From assembly GCF_007860075.1 (NCBI RefSeq), contig NZ_SJPP01000004.1, forward strand, positions 186,001 to 250,000: 64,000 bases of DNA, in the 5' to 3' direction. The position numbers and the translations under genes were made by a program. Within the stretch, counting starts at the first letter, position 1, and each line of letters starts with the position of its first letter. Below are positions 1-9,173 of this stretch, in pieces. This DNA is from Symmachiella macrocystis (lineage in GTDB: Bacteria; Planctomycetota; Planctomycetia; Planctomycetales; Planctomycetaceae). The notes under the pieces are model-generated. The model was not told the DNA's origin. It saw only the letters and a program-made list of their open reading frames with translations, and searched no databases.

Positions 1-277
1 ACTTGTTGCACAGGATGGCGAAGCGAATTTTGTTTGGGTGGCTGATGTGGCCAACCAAGTAGCGCGGCGGCAGCCAGTGAGTGTCAGCAAACAAGCGTCA
101 GGCACATTTATCGAGGTCACCGGTGGGCTCACTGCCGCCAGCCGGATCATTGCTTCGGGGTACGAACAATTGAATGACGGCGACCGAATCCGGATTACCG
201 ACGAGACAACTATTTTTGACGAGGAGACGACCTCCGCGTCCCATCCCCAGCGTTTTCCGGACGAAGCACACAAATAA
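1..277 (+). CDS. HlyD/MacA-type efflux adaptor subunit, C-terminal fragment
   Basis: The reading frame is open from base 2 to the TAA at 275-277, so this is the end of a gene that starts before the window. The visible residues include [20 protein letters not shown] followed by a [11 protein letters not shown] segment. This matches the membrane-proximal C-terminal domain of HlyD/MacA-type periplasmic adaptors, in which a value read-out strand is followed by a loop of the 'L.DGD.V' kind. The tail after this domain is acidic and probably disordered. The ABC ATPase gene starts 17 bases downstream and a permease follows, so the natural reading is the adaptor of a MacAB-like tripartite exporter. 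Only about 91 codons are present, so substrate and full architecture cannot be judged. Confidence 0.75.
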   Translation, partial: LVAQDGEANFVWVADVANQVARRQPVSVSKQASGTFIEVTGGLTAASRIIASGYEQLNDGDRIRITDETTIFDEETTSASHPQRFPDEAHK

Positions 278-294
278 CAGCGAGGAATCTTCGC

Positions 295-1008
295 ATGTCG
301 CTTATAGATATCAATCAGGTCAGCAAATTCTTCCACAAGGGAGACGAAAAAATCACGCCGCTCGACAACGCCGAGTTGCAGATTGATCGGGGAGAGTTCG
401 TATCGCTCATGGGAGCCAGCGGCACCGGTAAGTCGACCTTGCTGAACCTCATCGCCGGGATTGATCGCCCCACCTCCGGACACATCATCGTGGACAACGT
501 CGACATCACCGGCATGTCACGAACCAAGCTGGCGACGTGGCGGGCCCGTAACATTGGTTATGTATTCCAGACGCACAATCTGATCCCGGTACTGACGGCG
601 TATGAGAATATCGAACTCCCATTACTGTTATTACCGATGAATCGAGCCGAACGACAGCGCCGCGTTGAGCTCGCATTGACGGCTGTGGATCTATTGAACC
701 GCGCCAATCATTATCCTCGCCAACTTTCCGGTGGGCAAGAACAGCGGGTGGGAATTGCGCGGGCCATTGTGACCGATCCCACGGTCGTTGTGGCGGACGA
801 ACCGACGGGCGATCTGGATTCGGAGACCTCGTCCCAGATTTTGGATCTCTTGCAACGGCTGAATGTCGAATTGGGGACCACATTCCTCATGGCGACGCAT
901 GATGTCGAAGCAGCGGCAATGGCCGGACGGCAATTAAAACTCGACCGTGGGAAGCTCATTGAAGTGGGTGAGCGCACCTTGGTTTCGATGCATCCGGAGG
1001 CCTCCTGA
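295..1008 (+). CDS. ABC transporter ATP-binding protein, MacB/LolD type
   Basis: This 237-residue protein is a stand-alone ABC ATPase that would power the permease encoded next to it. Walker A (GASGTGKST) lies at residues 40-48, the Q-loop glutamine near 92, the signature LSGGQ at 144-148, Walker B with the catalytic Glu (VVVADEP) near 164-170, and the H-loop His near 202. The signature continues as EQR instead of the usual QQR. The segment after the Q-loop ([16 protein letters not shown]) is typical of the MacB/LolD/FtsE group, which moves lipoproteins, peptides or drugs from the inner membrane. The ATG at 295 is preceded by a GAGGA ribosome-binding site. The stop overlaps the permease start (TGATG), which indicates translational coupling. 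Substrate is unknown. Confidence 0.92.
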   Translation: MSLIDINQVSKFFHKGDEKITPLDNAELQIDRGEFVSLMGASGTGKSTLLNLIAGIDRPTSGHIIVDNVDITGMSRTKLATWRARNIGYVFQTHNLIPVLTAYENIELPLLLLPMNRAERQRRVELALTAVDLLNRANHYPRQLSGGQEQRVGIARAIVTDPTVVVADEPTGDLDSETSSQILDLLQRLNVELGTTFLMATHDVEAAAMAGRQLKLDRGKLIEVGERTLVSMHPEAS

Positions 1009-2147
1009 TGTTTAAGTTTGCACCGTACCTGTTTAAGACCTTGTGGCGGCATCGCGTGCGGACGCTGTTGACGGTCAGTGGATCAGCGGTCGCCTTGTTT
1101 GTGTTTTGCTTTGTCCTTTCGGTCCAGCAGGGCCTCGAGCGACTCACACAACAGGACAATTCGGTGCTGGTCGTGTTTCAGGCGAATAAATTCTGTCCCG
1201 CCACCAGCCATCTTCCGCAAGACTATGATCGTGTCATCGGAAAGATGCCCGGCGTGCGTGATGTGCTGCCGATTCAGGTCTTCACCAATAACTGCCGTGC
1301 CAGCCTGGATGTGGTCGTCTTTTATGGAACCCAAGTCGAGAAAATACGCAGGCTGAGAAATTTCGAACTTGTAACAGGAAGCTGGGCCGATTTTGAAGGC
1401 CACCAAGACGCGGCCATTGTGGGACGCGCGTTGGCGACGCGGCGCGGTATCTCAGTTGGAGAGAAATTTTCCATTGGTGATGTCACGGTGGCCGTTGCCG
1501 GGATCTATACCAGTGAAAACCGAGCGGAAGAGGATTACGTCTACTGCCATCTCGATTTTTTACAACGAACGCACGGACTCGATCTGGTCGGCACCGTCAC
1601 CCAGCAAGAAGTCTGGCTCGACAACTCCGCCGACCCTGACCAGACCGCTGTTGCCATCGATGCCCAATTGAAATCCGGGCAGATCGAGACCGACACTCGA
1701 ACCAAAGGAGCCTTCCAAGCGTCCAGCATCGCCGATCTTGTCCACTTGATTGATCTGTCCCATTACCTAGGCTGGGCCTGCTTGTTGTTAATGGCGGTTT
1801 TGCTGGGAACGACCACGATCATGACCGTCGAAGATCGCATCGGAGAACATGCGGTCCTGCAAACGTTGGGGTTCACGACATTTCGCGTTTTTCGACTGGT
1901 GATGTCCGAAGCCGTTCTGTTGAGTGTCCTCGGCGGCTGCCTGGGCACCGCGTTGGCAACAGTCTTCCTCTTCGAATCAGGACTGTCATTAGGAGCCGAG
2001 GCGGTGAGCATTGCGATTGTGCCGACATGGAACATGGCCATCTATGCGGTGGTCACTTCGTTGGTGATCGGCATCATCGCCGGAATCGCCCCCGCCACAC
2101 ACGCCGCTCGCGCAGACATCGTTACTTCACTACGGATGGCTAGATAG
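1008..2147 (+). CDS. ABC transporter permease, FtsX/MacB family
   Basis: This 379-residue membrane protein has the FtsX-like permease layout. One N-terminal membrane helix (about 25-45) is followed by a periplasmic MacB-PCD-type domain (about 50-250), then three C-terminal helices (about 255-280, 305-330, 345-370). The cytoplasmic coupling region reads EDRIGEHAVLQTLGFT, with the 'R..E...L..LGF' pattern that docks on the ATPase. It ends with the usual PA..AAR segment. The start overlaps the stop of the ATPase gene, so ATPase and permease form an operon with the upstream adaptor. Two periplasmic cysteines (in NKFCPATS and NNCRAS) may form a disulfide. The transported substrate cannot be told from the sequence. 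Confidence 0.88.
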   Translation: MFKFAPYLFKTLWRHRVRTLLTVSGSAVALFVFCFVLSVQQGLERLTQQDNSVLVVFQANKFCPATSHLPQDYDRVIGKMPGVRDVLPIQVFTNNCRASLDVVVFYGTQVEKIRRLRNFELVTGSWADFEGHQDAAIVGRALATRRGISVGEKFSIGDVTVAVAGIYTSENRAEEDYVYCHLDFLQRTHGLDLVGTVTQQEVWLDNSADPDQTAVAIDAQLKSGQIETDTRTKGAFQASSIADLVHLIDLSHYLGWACLLLMAVLLGTTTIMTVEDRIGEHAVLQTLGFTTFRVFRLVMSEAVLLSVLGGCLGTALATVFLFESGLSLGAEAVSIAIVPTWNMAIYAVVTSLVIGIIAGIAPATHAARADIVTSLRMAR

Positions 2148-2162
2148 GCATCTGACTTCGAA

Positions 2163-2185
2163 AGAGCGGAGCATCGCCGCGCTCT
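2163..2185 (+). terminator. Weak stem-loop after the ABC exporter operon
   Basis: A six-base stem AGAGCG/CGCTCT with an 11-base loop lies 16 bases after the permease stop. No T-tract follows, so it is not a classical intrinsic terminator. It may still act as an mRNA 3' end structure. The assignment rests on position and complementarity only. Confidence 0.2.
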
Positions 2186-2316
2186 GACTTGATGATCTCT
2201 TGCGCTCACTCATGACGGTCTCGTTAAAAGGAACTTAGGTCGGTTGTATTCCTAGTTAAGTAGCAAGCTATGTATGCAGAAATCTCAGAAATAATAGATT
2301 CTCCCACAGAGAAAAA

Positions 2317-4539
2317 TCAAAACCCTTCGCGGCTGATATTGACGGCGCAGGATTTGTATGAGGGTTGCCGGGAATAGGGGTCGAAGACCGGGTCGGTGAG
2401 GCGGTTGGTGGTTTCGTAATGCATGGGGATGAACAATTGACCGGCCCGAATGGCGTGTGTCACCATCGCCTTGGCCCGCATGCGTCCGCGTTGGGACTCG
2501 ACGATTGTCCATTCACCCGGACGGATGTTCAGCGCGCGGGCATCTGCGGGATTGATCTCGACGAATGGATTTTCCGGATACAATTTACGAAGCACAGCCG
2601 ACTGCCGAGTGCGGGTTTGCGTGTGCCATTGCGCTACGGTTCCGCGTCCGGTGAGTAGAATGAAGGGATAGCGGTGGCTTGGTTTTTCCGTAAGGGGTCG
2701 CGGATCCTCAAATAGGAACTTGGCTTTGCCATCGGCGTGAAAAAACTCTCCATCGGCGAACAACCGTCGCTCCCCAGAAGTCTCCGTTCCGTCTGCCGAA
2801 TAGGGCCATTGAATTCCGCCCGCTTTGTCGATCATTTCATAATCGTCGATCCCTGAAAAATCACACGGCATTCCGCGTGCGCATTCCTTGAGCAATTGAA
2901 ATACTGCCTCGGGAGATTCCCATCGCGCAAACATGTCGCCGCACCCCCAATACTCGGCGACTAGCTTGAAGATCGAAAAATCGGCGAGTGCCTGTCCCGG
3001 GGCGGGTCGCAGTTTTTTGACTAATCCAATGCGCCGTTCGGAATTGACTTGTGTCCCTTCTTTTTCCCCCCAGCCGGCGGCGGGCAATACCAAATCAGCC
3101 ATCTGGACGGTTTCGGTATTCCCGTACATATCTTGCACGACCAAAAAGTCGAGGCGATCTAAAATGTCACGGCATTGGGTTTGGTTGATCCAGGAGTGCG
3201 CCGGATTGGTACAAATCACCCACAGGCCTTTGATTTTTTCCCGTAGAATCCCCTCGATGATTTCGTCGTAGGCCCAACTGTTTTGGGTAGGGATCACCTC
3301 ACTGTCGATGCCCAAAATGCCAGCGATTTTTTCGCGGTGCTGTGCATTGGCGAAGTCATGTCCGCCCAGCAAATTCGTGGTGTTTGAAAACAGCCGCGAC
3401 CCCATCGCGTTGGCTTGGCCGGTGATCGAGTTCGCCCCCGTGCCAGGCCGGCCGATATTGCCGGTCATCAGCGCGAGGTTGATAATCGCCTGCGCGGTGC
3501 GGACCCCTTGGTGGCTTTGATTGACCCCCATCGTCCACCAAAAGGAGACACGCTTTCCTTCGTGGATCAATTCGGCGAAACGCTGAATTTGTTGTTCTAA
3601 CAACCCGGTTTCGCGCGCAACGCGCTCCAGCGAGAACTGTGCCACGTACTCCTGGAATTCGTGATACTCAGATGTGTGCTGATCAATAAAGTCGTGGTCG
3701 ACCCAATTGTTCTCGATCAAGATGCGGGCGATGCCGTACAACAAAGTCTGATCTGATTTGGGAGCCAACGCCAAATGCAACGACGCATTCATTGCCGTTT
3801 CGGTCATGCGGGGATCGACGACGATAATTTCGGGATCGTGTGGATTGCGCATCACCCGTTCCCACATGATGGGATGCCCAATACAGATATTGCTACCGAT
3901 CAACACGATGACGTCCGATTCTTCGAAATCGGCGTAAGTATAAGGAGGTGCGTCGAAACCGAATGCCTGTTTGTATGCGACAACGGCGGTCGCCATGCAT
4001 TGCCGCGTATTGCCGTCACCGTGCACAATTCCCATGCCGAACTTAGCCAGCGCGCCGAGCAGCGCCATTTCCTCGGTGGGAATTTGCCCGGTGCTGAGAA
4101 ATGCGACCGATTCCGGTCCGTGCTGTTTTTGTATTCCTTGAAACCGCTCGACGAACGTCTGCATCGCCGTGTCCCAAGTGACCGGCGCTAACTTGCCCGA
4201 AGCATTGCGTAACATCGGAACCGTTGCCCGGTCCGGCGAATCGAGGACGGTCAGCGCTTCCCAACCTTTGGGGCAGGCCATGCCTAAGTTCACCGGATAG
4301 TCGGTGGTCGGCGTGAGTGCGACAGCGGTTCCGTTCTGTAAATGGACATTGAGCCCACAACCGGTCGAGCAATAGCCGCAAACCATATTTGTGGTCGCAT
4401 CGGGCAGTTGCCGCGCGGGGACTTTTCCAAGCCCGAACTCGCCCGGTTTCAACAGCAATTCCCGTGTGAGCGGACCGGTGCGTTGATGCAATAATGACTG
4501 CAACTGGTCCATCCGTGTCGGATCGGCGGTGCTACTCAT
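2317..4539 (-). CDS. Molybdopterin nitrate reductase, assimilatory NasA/NarB type
   Basis: This 740-residue molybdo-bis-MGD enzyme should reduce nitrate to nitrite. The N-terminal [4Fe-4S] site uses Cys54, Cys57, Cys61 and Cys89 (CGYCSTGC ... CPKGW). A cysteine in [10 protein letters not shown] (Cys181) sits where NasA, NarB and NapA place the molybdenum ligand. The C-terminal MGD-binding domain includes [16 protein letters not shown]. No Tat signal is present, so the enzyme should be cytoplasmic. It lacks the C-terminal BFD-type [2Fe-2S] domain of some NasA proteins. It is the last gene of the nitrate operon; its ATG overlaps the stop of the DmsBC fusion gene. That partner suggests electrons arrive through an iron-sulfur/membrane subunit instead of ferredoxin or a flavoprotein, which is unusual for this family. 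Formate dehydrogenase is the main alternative, but neighbours and the NasA-like Cys region argue against it. Confidence 0.88.
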   Translation of the reverse strand: MSSTADPTRMDQLQSLLHQRTGPLTRELLLKPGEFGLGKVPARQLPDATTNMVCGYCSTGCGLNVHLQNGTAVALTPTTDYPVNLGMACPKGWEALTVLDSPDRATVPMLRNASGKLAPVTWDTAMQTFVERFQGIQKQHGPESVAFLSTGQIPTEEMALLGALAKFGMGIVHGDGNTRQCMATAVVAYKQAFGFDAPPYTYADFEESDVIVLIGSNICIGHPIMWERVMRNPHDPEIIVVDPRMTETAMNASLHLALAPKSDQTLLYGIARILIENNWVDHDFIDQHTSEYHEFQEYVAQFSLERVARETGLLEQQIQRFAELIHEGKRVSFWWTMGVNQSHQGVRTAQAIINLALMTGNIGRPGTGANSITGQANAMGSRLFSNTTNLLGGHDFANAQHREKIAGILGIDSEVIPTQNSWAYDEIIEGILREKIKGLWVICTNPAHSWINQTQCRDILDRLDFLVVQDMYGNTETVQMADLVLPAAGWGEKEGTQVNSERRIGLVKKLRPAPGQALADFSIFKLVAEYWGCGDMFARWESPEAVFQLLKECARGMPCDFSGIDDYEMIDKAGGIQWPYSADGTETSGERRLFADGEFFHADGKAKFLFEDPRPLTEKPSHRYPFILLTGRGTVAQWHTQTRTRQSAVLRKLYPENPFVEINPADARALNIRPGEWTIVESQRGRMRAKAMVTHAIRAGQLFIPMHYETTNRLTDPVFDPYSRQPSYKSCAVNISREGF

Positions 4540-6266
4540 GATCGCAGCCCTCCCGGCATGCGTGGTGCGGAGACCGCGGCGAAAAACTGGTAGCGCTCCA
4601 ATAGTTCCCCCGCCAAACAGGCGACGAACAGCATGACGACGGTTATAATCGTGGCCACTTCAGTGGTCCGCTGTTGTGTCATCAAAAATACGGGCATCAC
4701 CACACCGCCCAAGACCCCTAGGGCAAACCGCGCAAACGTCTGATTCGAGAGCGGCCCGACGAGCAGTTGCGCAGACCGTTTCAAGGGACTTACCCGCCGT
4801 GCTGCCAGATGGCTCAGCATTGACAATTCAAACACAAATTTACAACCACTGGTGACAATCAACGCTTGTAGCAAGGTATCGCCTACGTCGCGCGACAACT
4901 GCTGTGCGGCCGGATTGTTGAGGACTGTGCCCAACAACAGAATCGATAGCCACGTGGCGGCGATCCCCAATATGGCGGATGTGAGATAAAACTTGGTCGC
5001 GGTCTGTGTGAAGCTCCAAAATTCGCGTTGTGTGAAGACGTAAATCATGACCGAGCAGAAGACCGCCACAACTCCAATGGCCGTGACGCCCCAGCTTAAG
5101 GACACGACGACGGTGTCGGGAATGCCGGGGACCCAAGCTGCAGCGGCGTAGACGCATGCGGCGCCGGCGAAGACTCCGAACGCTACGATTTCACGACTCA
5201 GCCAGGAATGCTTTAAGCCGACGATAGCGCGAAACGCATATTGTGGCCGCCCTAGGTGAAAGGTACTGGCGGTCAATGCCAACAAACCAAAGCCGAGCGC
5301 GCTGGCCGCGTGCAGTTGTCGAAAGGCAACCATGAAATCGGTGCCTAAGCGAGATTCGAGAACACTGCCGACCACGAACGCCCCGACGGACAATTGTGTG
5401 AGGACCAACATCACAATCAACGGCCAATGCGGATGCTGCGGGTTGGTGGCGTAGTAATCGGCGGGCAGCATGTTGCGGGGATAGACCCGTGATGTCTTAT
5501 AGCGCGTTGTGGGCAAGGTGATGTGCGGTTCGGGTGCTGCGGGCAGAAAGTTGTCTGCTTCGGAATCTTCGATCACCTGCTGAACATCGACGACCGTGAT
5601 GGCGATTGCTTCGTGTGGACAGGCTTGCACGCACGCGGGTGCTTCTCCATCGGCCAACCGGTCGCTACACATGTCACACTTGCGAACGATCCCTTTGCCG
5701 CCGTGATATTTGGGGACGTCATAGGGACAAGCCAAGGTGCAATATTGACAGCCAAAGCATTGATCGTCGAGATGTTTAACGATCCCCGTTTGCGGATCCT
5801 TCTCATAGGCATCGACCGGGCAGGCGGACATGCAGGCCGGCTCGAGGCAGTGGTGACAGGCGGTGGTCACGTGTTGCATCATGGGGTTGGTGGCTGTCCC
5901 CCCCACTAGCAATCCGACGTCGCGCCACGCTTCCTCTTCATCTAAACCGTTGAGCGTATGACATGCGGTGACACAGGCTTTGCAACCCGAACAACGGTCG
6001 AGATCGACTTCGAAGGCGTACTGTTGTCCTGGACCAGGGGCGGAGGTCGGTACGAGTTTCGAATAATAACGGGACTGTGCAGGCAGGCCGCCCAGATCAT
6101 GGGCGCGGGAGAATTGCTCGACAGCGGTCATTTGTTGTTGATCGTTCAATAACCGTTCGATCAACGTGGGACCATCTGGAGGAACGCCCAGTATCGGGAG
6201 CGAGGAGTCTTTGCCCCCATCGGCAACTCCGGTTGGGTTGCCGTTTTTTTTGTGCAGGGTGTCCAT
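4536..6266 (-). CDS. DmsB-DmsC fusion: four-cluster ferredoxin subunit joined to membrane anchor
   Basis: The N-terminal half (about residues 85-270) is a DmsB/NrfC-type protein with four cysteine groups: [37 protein letters not shown] and CDMCSDRL...CVQACP, enough for four [4Fe-4S] clusters. The C-terminal half (about 285-570) has roughly eight hydrophobic helices and resembles the DmsC quinol-oxidising anchor. In DMSO reductase these are separate proteins; here they are one chain of about 576 residues. The gene lies between nitrite reductase and nitrate reductase and overlaps the latter by ATGA, so it probably feeds quinol electrons to the nitrate reductase. No Tat motif is present, so the Fe-S half should face the cytoplasm. 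Start is uncertain: ATG at 6266 is chosen, but an in-frame TTG at 6281 overlaps the upstream stop. Confidence 0.87.
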   Translation of the reverse strand: MDTLHKKNGNPTGVADGGKDSSLPILGVPPDGPTLIERLLNDQQQMTAVEQFSRAHDLGGLPAQSRYYSKLVPTSAPGPGQQYAFEVDLDRCSGCKACVTACHTLNGLDEEEAWRDVGLLVGGTATNPMMQHVTTACHHCLEPACMSACPVDAYEKDPQTGIVKHLDDQCFGCQYCTLACPYDVPKYHGGKGIVRKCDMCSDRLADGEAPACVQACPHEAIAITVVDVQQVIEDSEADNFLPAAPEPHITLPTTRYKTSRVYPRNMLPADYYATNPQHPHWPLIVMLVLTQLSVGAFVVGSVLESRLGTDFMVAFRQLHAASALGFGLLALTASTFHLGRPQYAFRAIVGLKHSWLSREIVAFGVFAGAACVYAAAAWVPGIPDTVVVSLSWGVTAIGVVAVFCSVMIYVFTQREFWSFTQTATKFYLTSAILGIAATWLSILLLGTVLNNPAAQQLSRDVGDTLLQALIVTSGCKFVFELSMLSHLAARRVSPLKRSAQLLVGPLSNQTFARFALGVLGGVVMPVFLMTQQRTTEVATIITVVMLFVACLAGELLERYQFFAAVSAPRMPGGLRS

Positions 6267-6277
6267 GATTCCGTCCG

Positions 6278-9112
6278 TCAAACCCCCGCGGGTGCCGGGG
6301 TCGCGTGAAACTGTTCGGTATGCACTCGATCCTCGGGCACACCCACATCGATCAGTGCGGCACGCAACTCATCCATAAACTCGTTTGGCCCACATAAGAA
6401 GTAGCGACTACCCGTTAGGTTCGAAACGAATCGTTGCACACGCTCAAAATCAATACGCCCCACTTCACCCGTCCAAGAATCATCAGGCTGTGTGAGTGAA
6501 ACGACATATTGAAACGCGCCGCCCTCAGCAACGAAGCTGCGACATTCTTCGTGAAAGATAATGTCGGATTGGGTGCGTGCCCCGTACAACAGGGTGCACG
6601 GATTGGAACGGCCGGTATCCTGCAAGAACCGCGTGATCGCCATCATGGGCGTGATTCCGCTACCGGTGGAGATCAAGACCAACGGTTCCCGGTGACGGTC
6701 CGGATCAAAGCAAAAGCCCCCCAGCGCTCCTTTGATACGAAGCTTGCTGCCCGGCTGTATGTTTTCAAATAAGTAGTTGGTGGCGATTCCGTCGGGATTC
6801 AACTTTATGGTCAGATCGACGTGCTGGCTGTCTGTTGGTGAAGAGCTGATCGTGAAACTGCGCCACAGTTCCCCTTCTTCGACCGGTATGCATAACTGTG
6901 CGAATTTTCCGGGGAAATCCTGCGGCAGGACCGTTTGAGAGTTGTCCAAACGAAAGGTACGGACGTTAGGAGTTTCGGCGATGACATCCAACACGCGTAA
7001 GGATACTTCGGCGGCTTTGACCGCTGTAGCCGGTGACAGGTCCGGAATACCAATGCCCCCGGCATTGCTCCCCGTTTTAATGAAAACGTCGCCCCCTTCG
7101 ATCAAAGTCTCATACGTTTTCACAGAGTGTCCAGCGGGAGTCACGCTGCATCCGGTACAGACGTCGAACTCCCATTGATGCCAAGGGCAGGTGACGACAC
7201 CGTCGGCGACTTCTCCCTCGGCAAGCGGTGCCCCTTCGTGGGGACAAGCGGCATCGGTACAGGTTACTTTGCCATCGACTGCAAACAGTGCGTACTCGCG
7301 TGCTTGGACTTCGACCGTGAGGCTCCCGGCGTCTGACAGTTTTTCCAACTTGGCGGCAAAGTTAAATCCGTCGGTCCGCACCGGTGTTTGTTCGAGCGAT
7401 TCCTCTGCGGTTTCCGCTGGTAATGTCTCATCGTCTAAGCGGGCAAAGTGACGCCGTAATCCCGCGCAACTGGGGCAAAAGACCGGTGGGTCTTCACCGA
7501 TGTGGCGATGATCACAGCTTTCACACAACCAGACCGGCGGTTGGTACTCATCATCACCAACCTTGTTGGCCTTGGCAGCTTGAAGTTTCTCTCGCCAGTA
7601 AGCACTGAATGTCTGTCCCGGCTTGTGCAACAGATAATATTCTCCAACAACGTCTTCAATGAGCGTCGGTAACTGATCGACATCCACGCCCAATTTATAG
7701 GGCATCCCCATATGGACCTGTCCGGCAATTCCACCGCCAAGAAAGACGTCGAATCCTTCGCGAGTTCCGATCAACCTTCGTACACGGACCCCTTTGAGTC
7801 CGATGTCGGCCGTGAAATGTTGGGCGCAACTCGATGGGCAACCGCTCATGTGAATGCGAATGCCGTGCAGTTTGAGAGCCCGTTTTCGCAACTTTTCGAT
7901 CAGTTGCAACATCTGACCTTTAGTTTCGGTCACGGCAATGTTGCAGAACTGGCTTCCCGTGCAAGCCATGGTGTTGAGGTCGAATGGGTCAGCATGCACG
8001 CCGAGTCCCAGGGCCGCCGCATCGGTTGCCGCCGCATCCTTAAATCCGGTGGGGATGTTAATCACGGCAATCCCCTGCTCGTGCGTCACCCGCAGTTGGC
8101 CGTCGCCCCATTTTTTGCTGAGCCGGCCCAGTCCTTCGAGTTGTTGCCACGTCATGCGCCCCAAGGGGACCGATAGTCCCATCGTCCACAATTTAGGGTT
8201 TGCTTGGCGAAACCAGCCCACGAGTTCGTCGTGACTGGACGCCGGAGTCGGTTCGCTCACTCCCGGTTGCAAAGGAAAAGGCAGAGTCTCCTCCAACCAT
8301 TGCAGCACGCCGCTGACGCCAATTTCGTCAACAAGAAACCGAAACCGCGCCGCATTGCGTTTGACCCGAGAGCCTTTCGTACGAAACAGATCCAATATCG
8401 ACCGCGTCACATCGACAACTTGTTCCGGATAGATCAGCACCGGCAAATGCGACGCCAAGCGGGGGTTTTGTCCTTGTGTACCACCAATGAGCGTCTGAAA
8501 CACAACTTCGCCATCGTCGTTGTGCGTTGCCAGGAAGCTAATGTCCTGCGTCCAAAAATGCGCCGAATGCTGATCGGTGCCATTGAGACAGATATTCATC
8601 TTCCGCGGCAGATCCGAATATTCGCGGCTATCGACAAACAGCGCCGTGACGTCGTGGCACAGTTGCCGCGTATCGATCAGTTCATCGGGAATCAATCCAC
8701 TAAAAGGATGCGCGAACACATTGCGGATGTTATCGTGCCCCGTTTGTTTGGAGGTGACGCCCACCTTCTCCAGCCGAGCGGCAAATTTCGGCAGGTGCTC
8801 TATTTCCAGCCCTTGCACTTGAACATTCGCGCGCGTGGTGACATCGACAATTCCGTGCCCATATTCATAGGCCAAGTGCGCAATTTCTCGGGCCTGCTCG
8901 GCGGTCATTTCTCCAGCAGTAATCCTGATTCGGTTCATGTACCGGCCCGAACCGTCTCGTTTGCGGTAGAAGAAACCGTACCATTTCATTCGTTCCAAAT
9001 CAGGTTGGGGGATCTCCTTTATGGGCGTACGGGCGGCGGCGTATTTCTCGCAGTCCTCCCACACTTCAAACGAATGTTTTTCCGCTTTCCAATCTTCAAC
9101 AGGGTTGGCCAT
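6278..9112 (-). CDS. Multidomain nitrite reductase: NirA + rubredoxin + Rieske + FNR-type reductase
   Basis: The protein has about 944 residues from the ATG at 9112. The frame stays open to 9271, but that extension overlaps the transporter gene. The first 530 residues or so are a sirohaem nitrite/sulfite reductase with the four cluster cysteines in CTGSQFC and SGCPSSC. Next is a rubredoxin-like CxxC...CxxC pair (CESC, CPSC). A Rieske domain follows (CPHEGAPL ... CPWHQWEFDVCTG). The end is a flavin/NAD(P)H reductase with RSFTISSSP (FAD), STGSGITPMM (nucleotide) and YFLCGPNEFM. A plant-type C-terminal ferredoxin is absent. The chain could therefore carry electrons from NAD(P)H to sirohaem unaided and reduce nitrite to ammonium in the cytoplasm. 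Sulfite reduction is possible in principle, but a nitrate carrier and nitrate reductase flank it. Confidence 0.88.
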   Translation of the reverse strand: MANPVEDWKAEKHSFEVWEDCEKYAAARTPIKEIPQPDLERMKWYGFFYRKRDGSGRYMNRIRITAGEMTAEQAREIAHLAYEYGHGIVDVTTRANVQVQGLEIEHLPKFAARLEKVGVTSKQTGHDNIRNVFAHPFSGLIPDELIDTRQLCHDVTALFVDSREYSDLPRKMNICLNGTDQHSAHFWTQDISFLATHNDDGEVVFQTLIGGTQGQNPRLASHLPVLIYPEQVVDVTRSILDLFRTKGSRVKRNAARFRFLVDEIGVSGVLQWLEETLPFPLQPGVSEPTPASSHDELVGWFRQANPKLWTMGLSVPLGRMTWQQLEGLGRLSKKWGDGQLRVTHEQGIAVINIPTGFKDAAATDAAALGLGVHADPFDLNTMACTGSQFCNIAVTETKGQMLQLIEKLRKRALKLHGIRIHMSGCPSSCAQHFTADIGLKGVRVRRLIGTREGFDVFLGGGIAGQVHMGMPYKLGVDVDQLPTLIEDVVGEYYLLHKPGQTFSAYWREKLQAAKANKVGDDEYQPPVWLCESCDHRHIGEDPPVFCPSCAGLRRHFARLDDETLPAETAEESLEQTPVRTDGFNFAAKLEKLSDAGSLTVEVQAREYALFAVDGKVTCTDAACPHEGAPLAEGEVADGVVTCPWHQWEFDVCTGCSVTPAGHSVKTYETLIEGGDVFIKTGSNAGGIGIPDLSPATAVKAAEVSLRVLDVIAETPNVRTFRLDNSQTVLPQDFPGKFAQLCIPVEEGELWRSFTISSSPTDSQHVDLTIKLNPDGIATNYLFENIQPGSKLRIKGALGGFCFDPDRHREPLVLISTGSGITPMMAITRFLQDTGRSNPCTLLYGARTQSDIIFHEECRSFVAEGGAFQYVVSLTQPDDSWTGEVGRIDFERVQRFVSNLTGSRYFLCGPNEFMDELRAALIDVGVPEDRVHTEQFHATPAPAGV

Positions 9113-9173
9113 GTTGGTTTTTTCTTCTATCCGTATGAATTGGTCGTGTGTGTATTCTGCACAGCGAGTGGCG

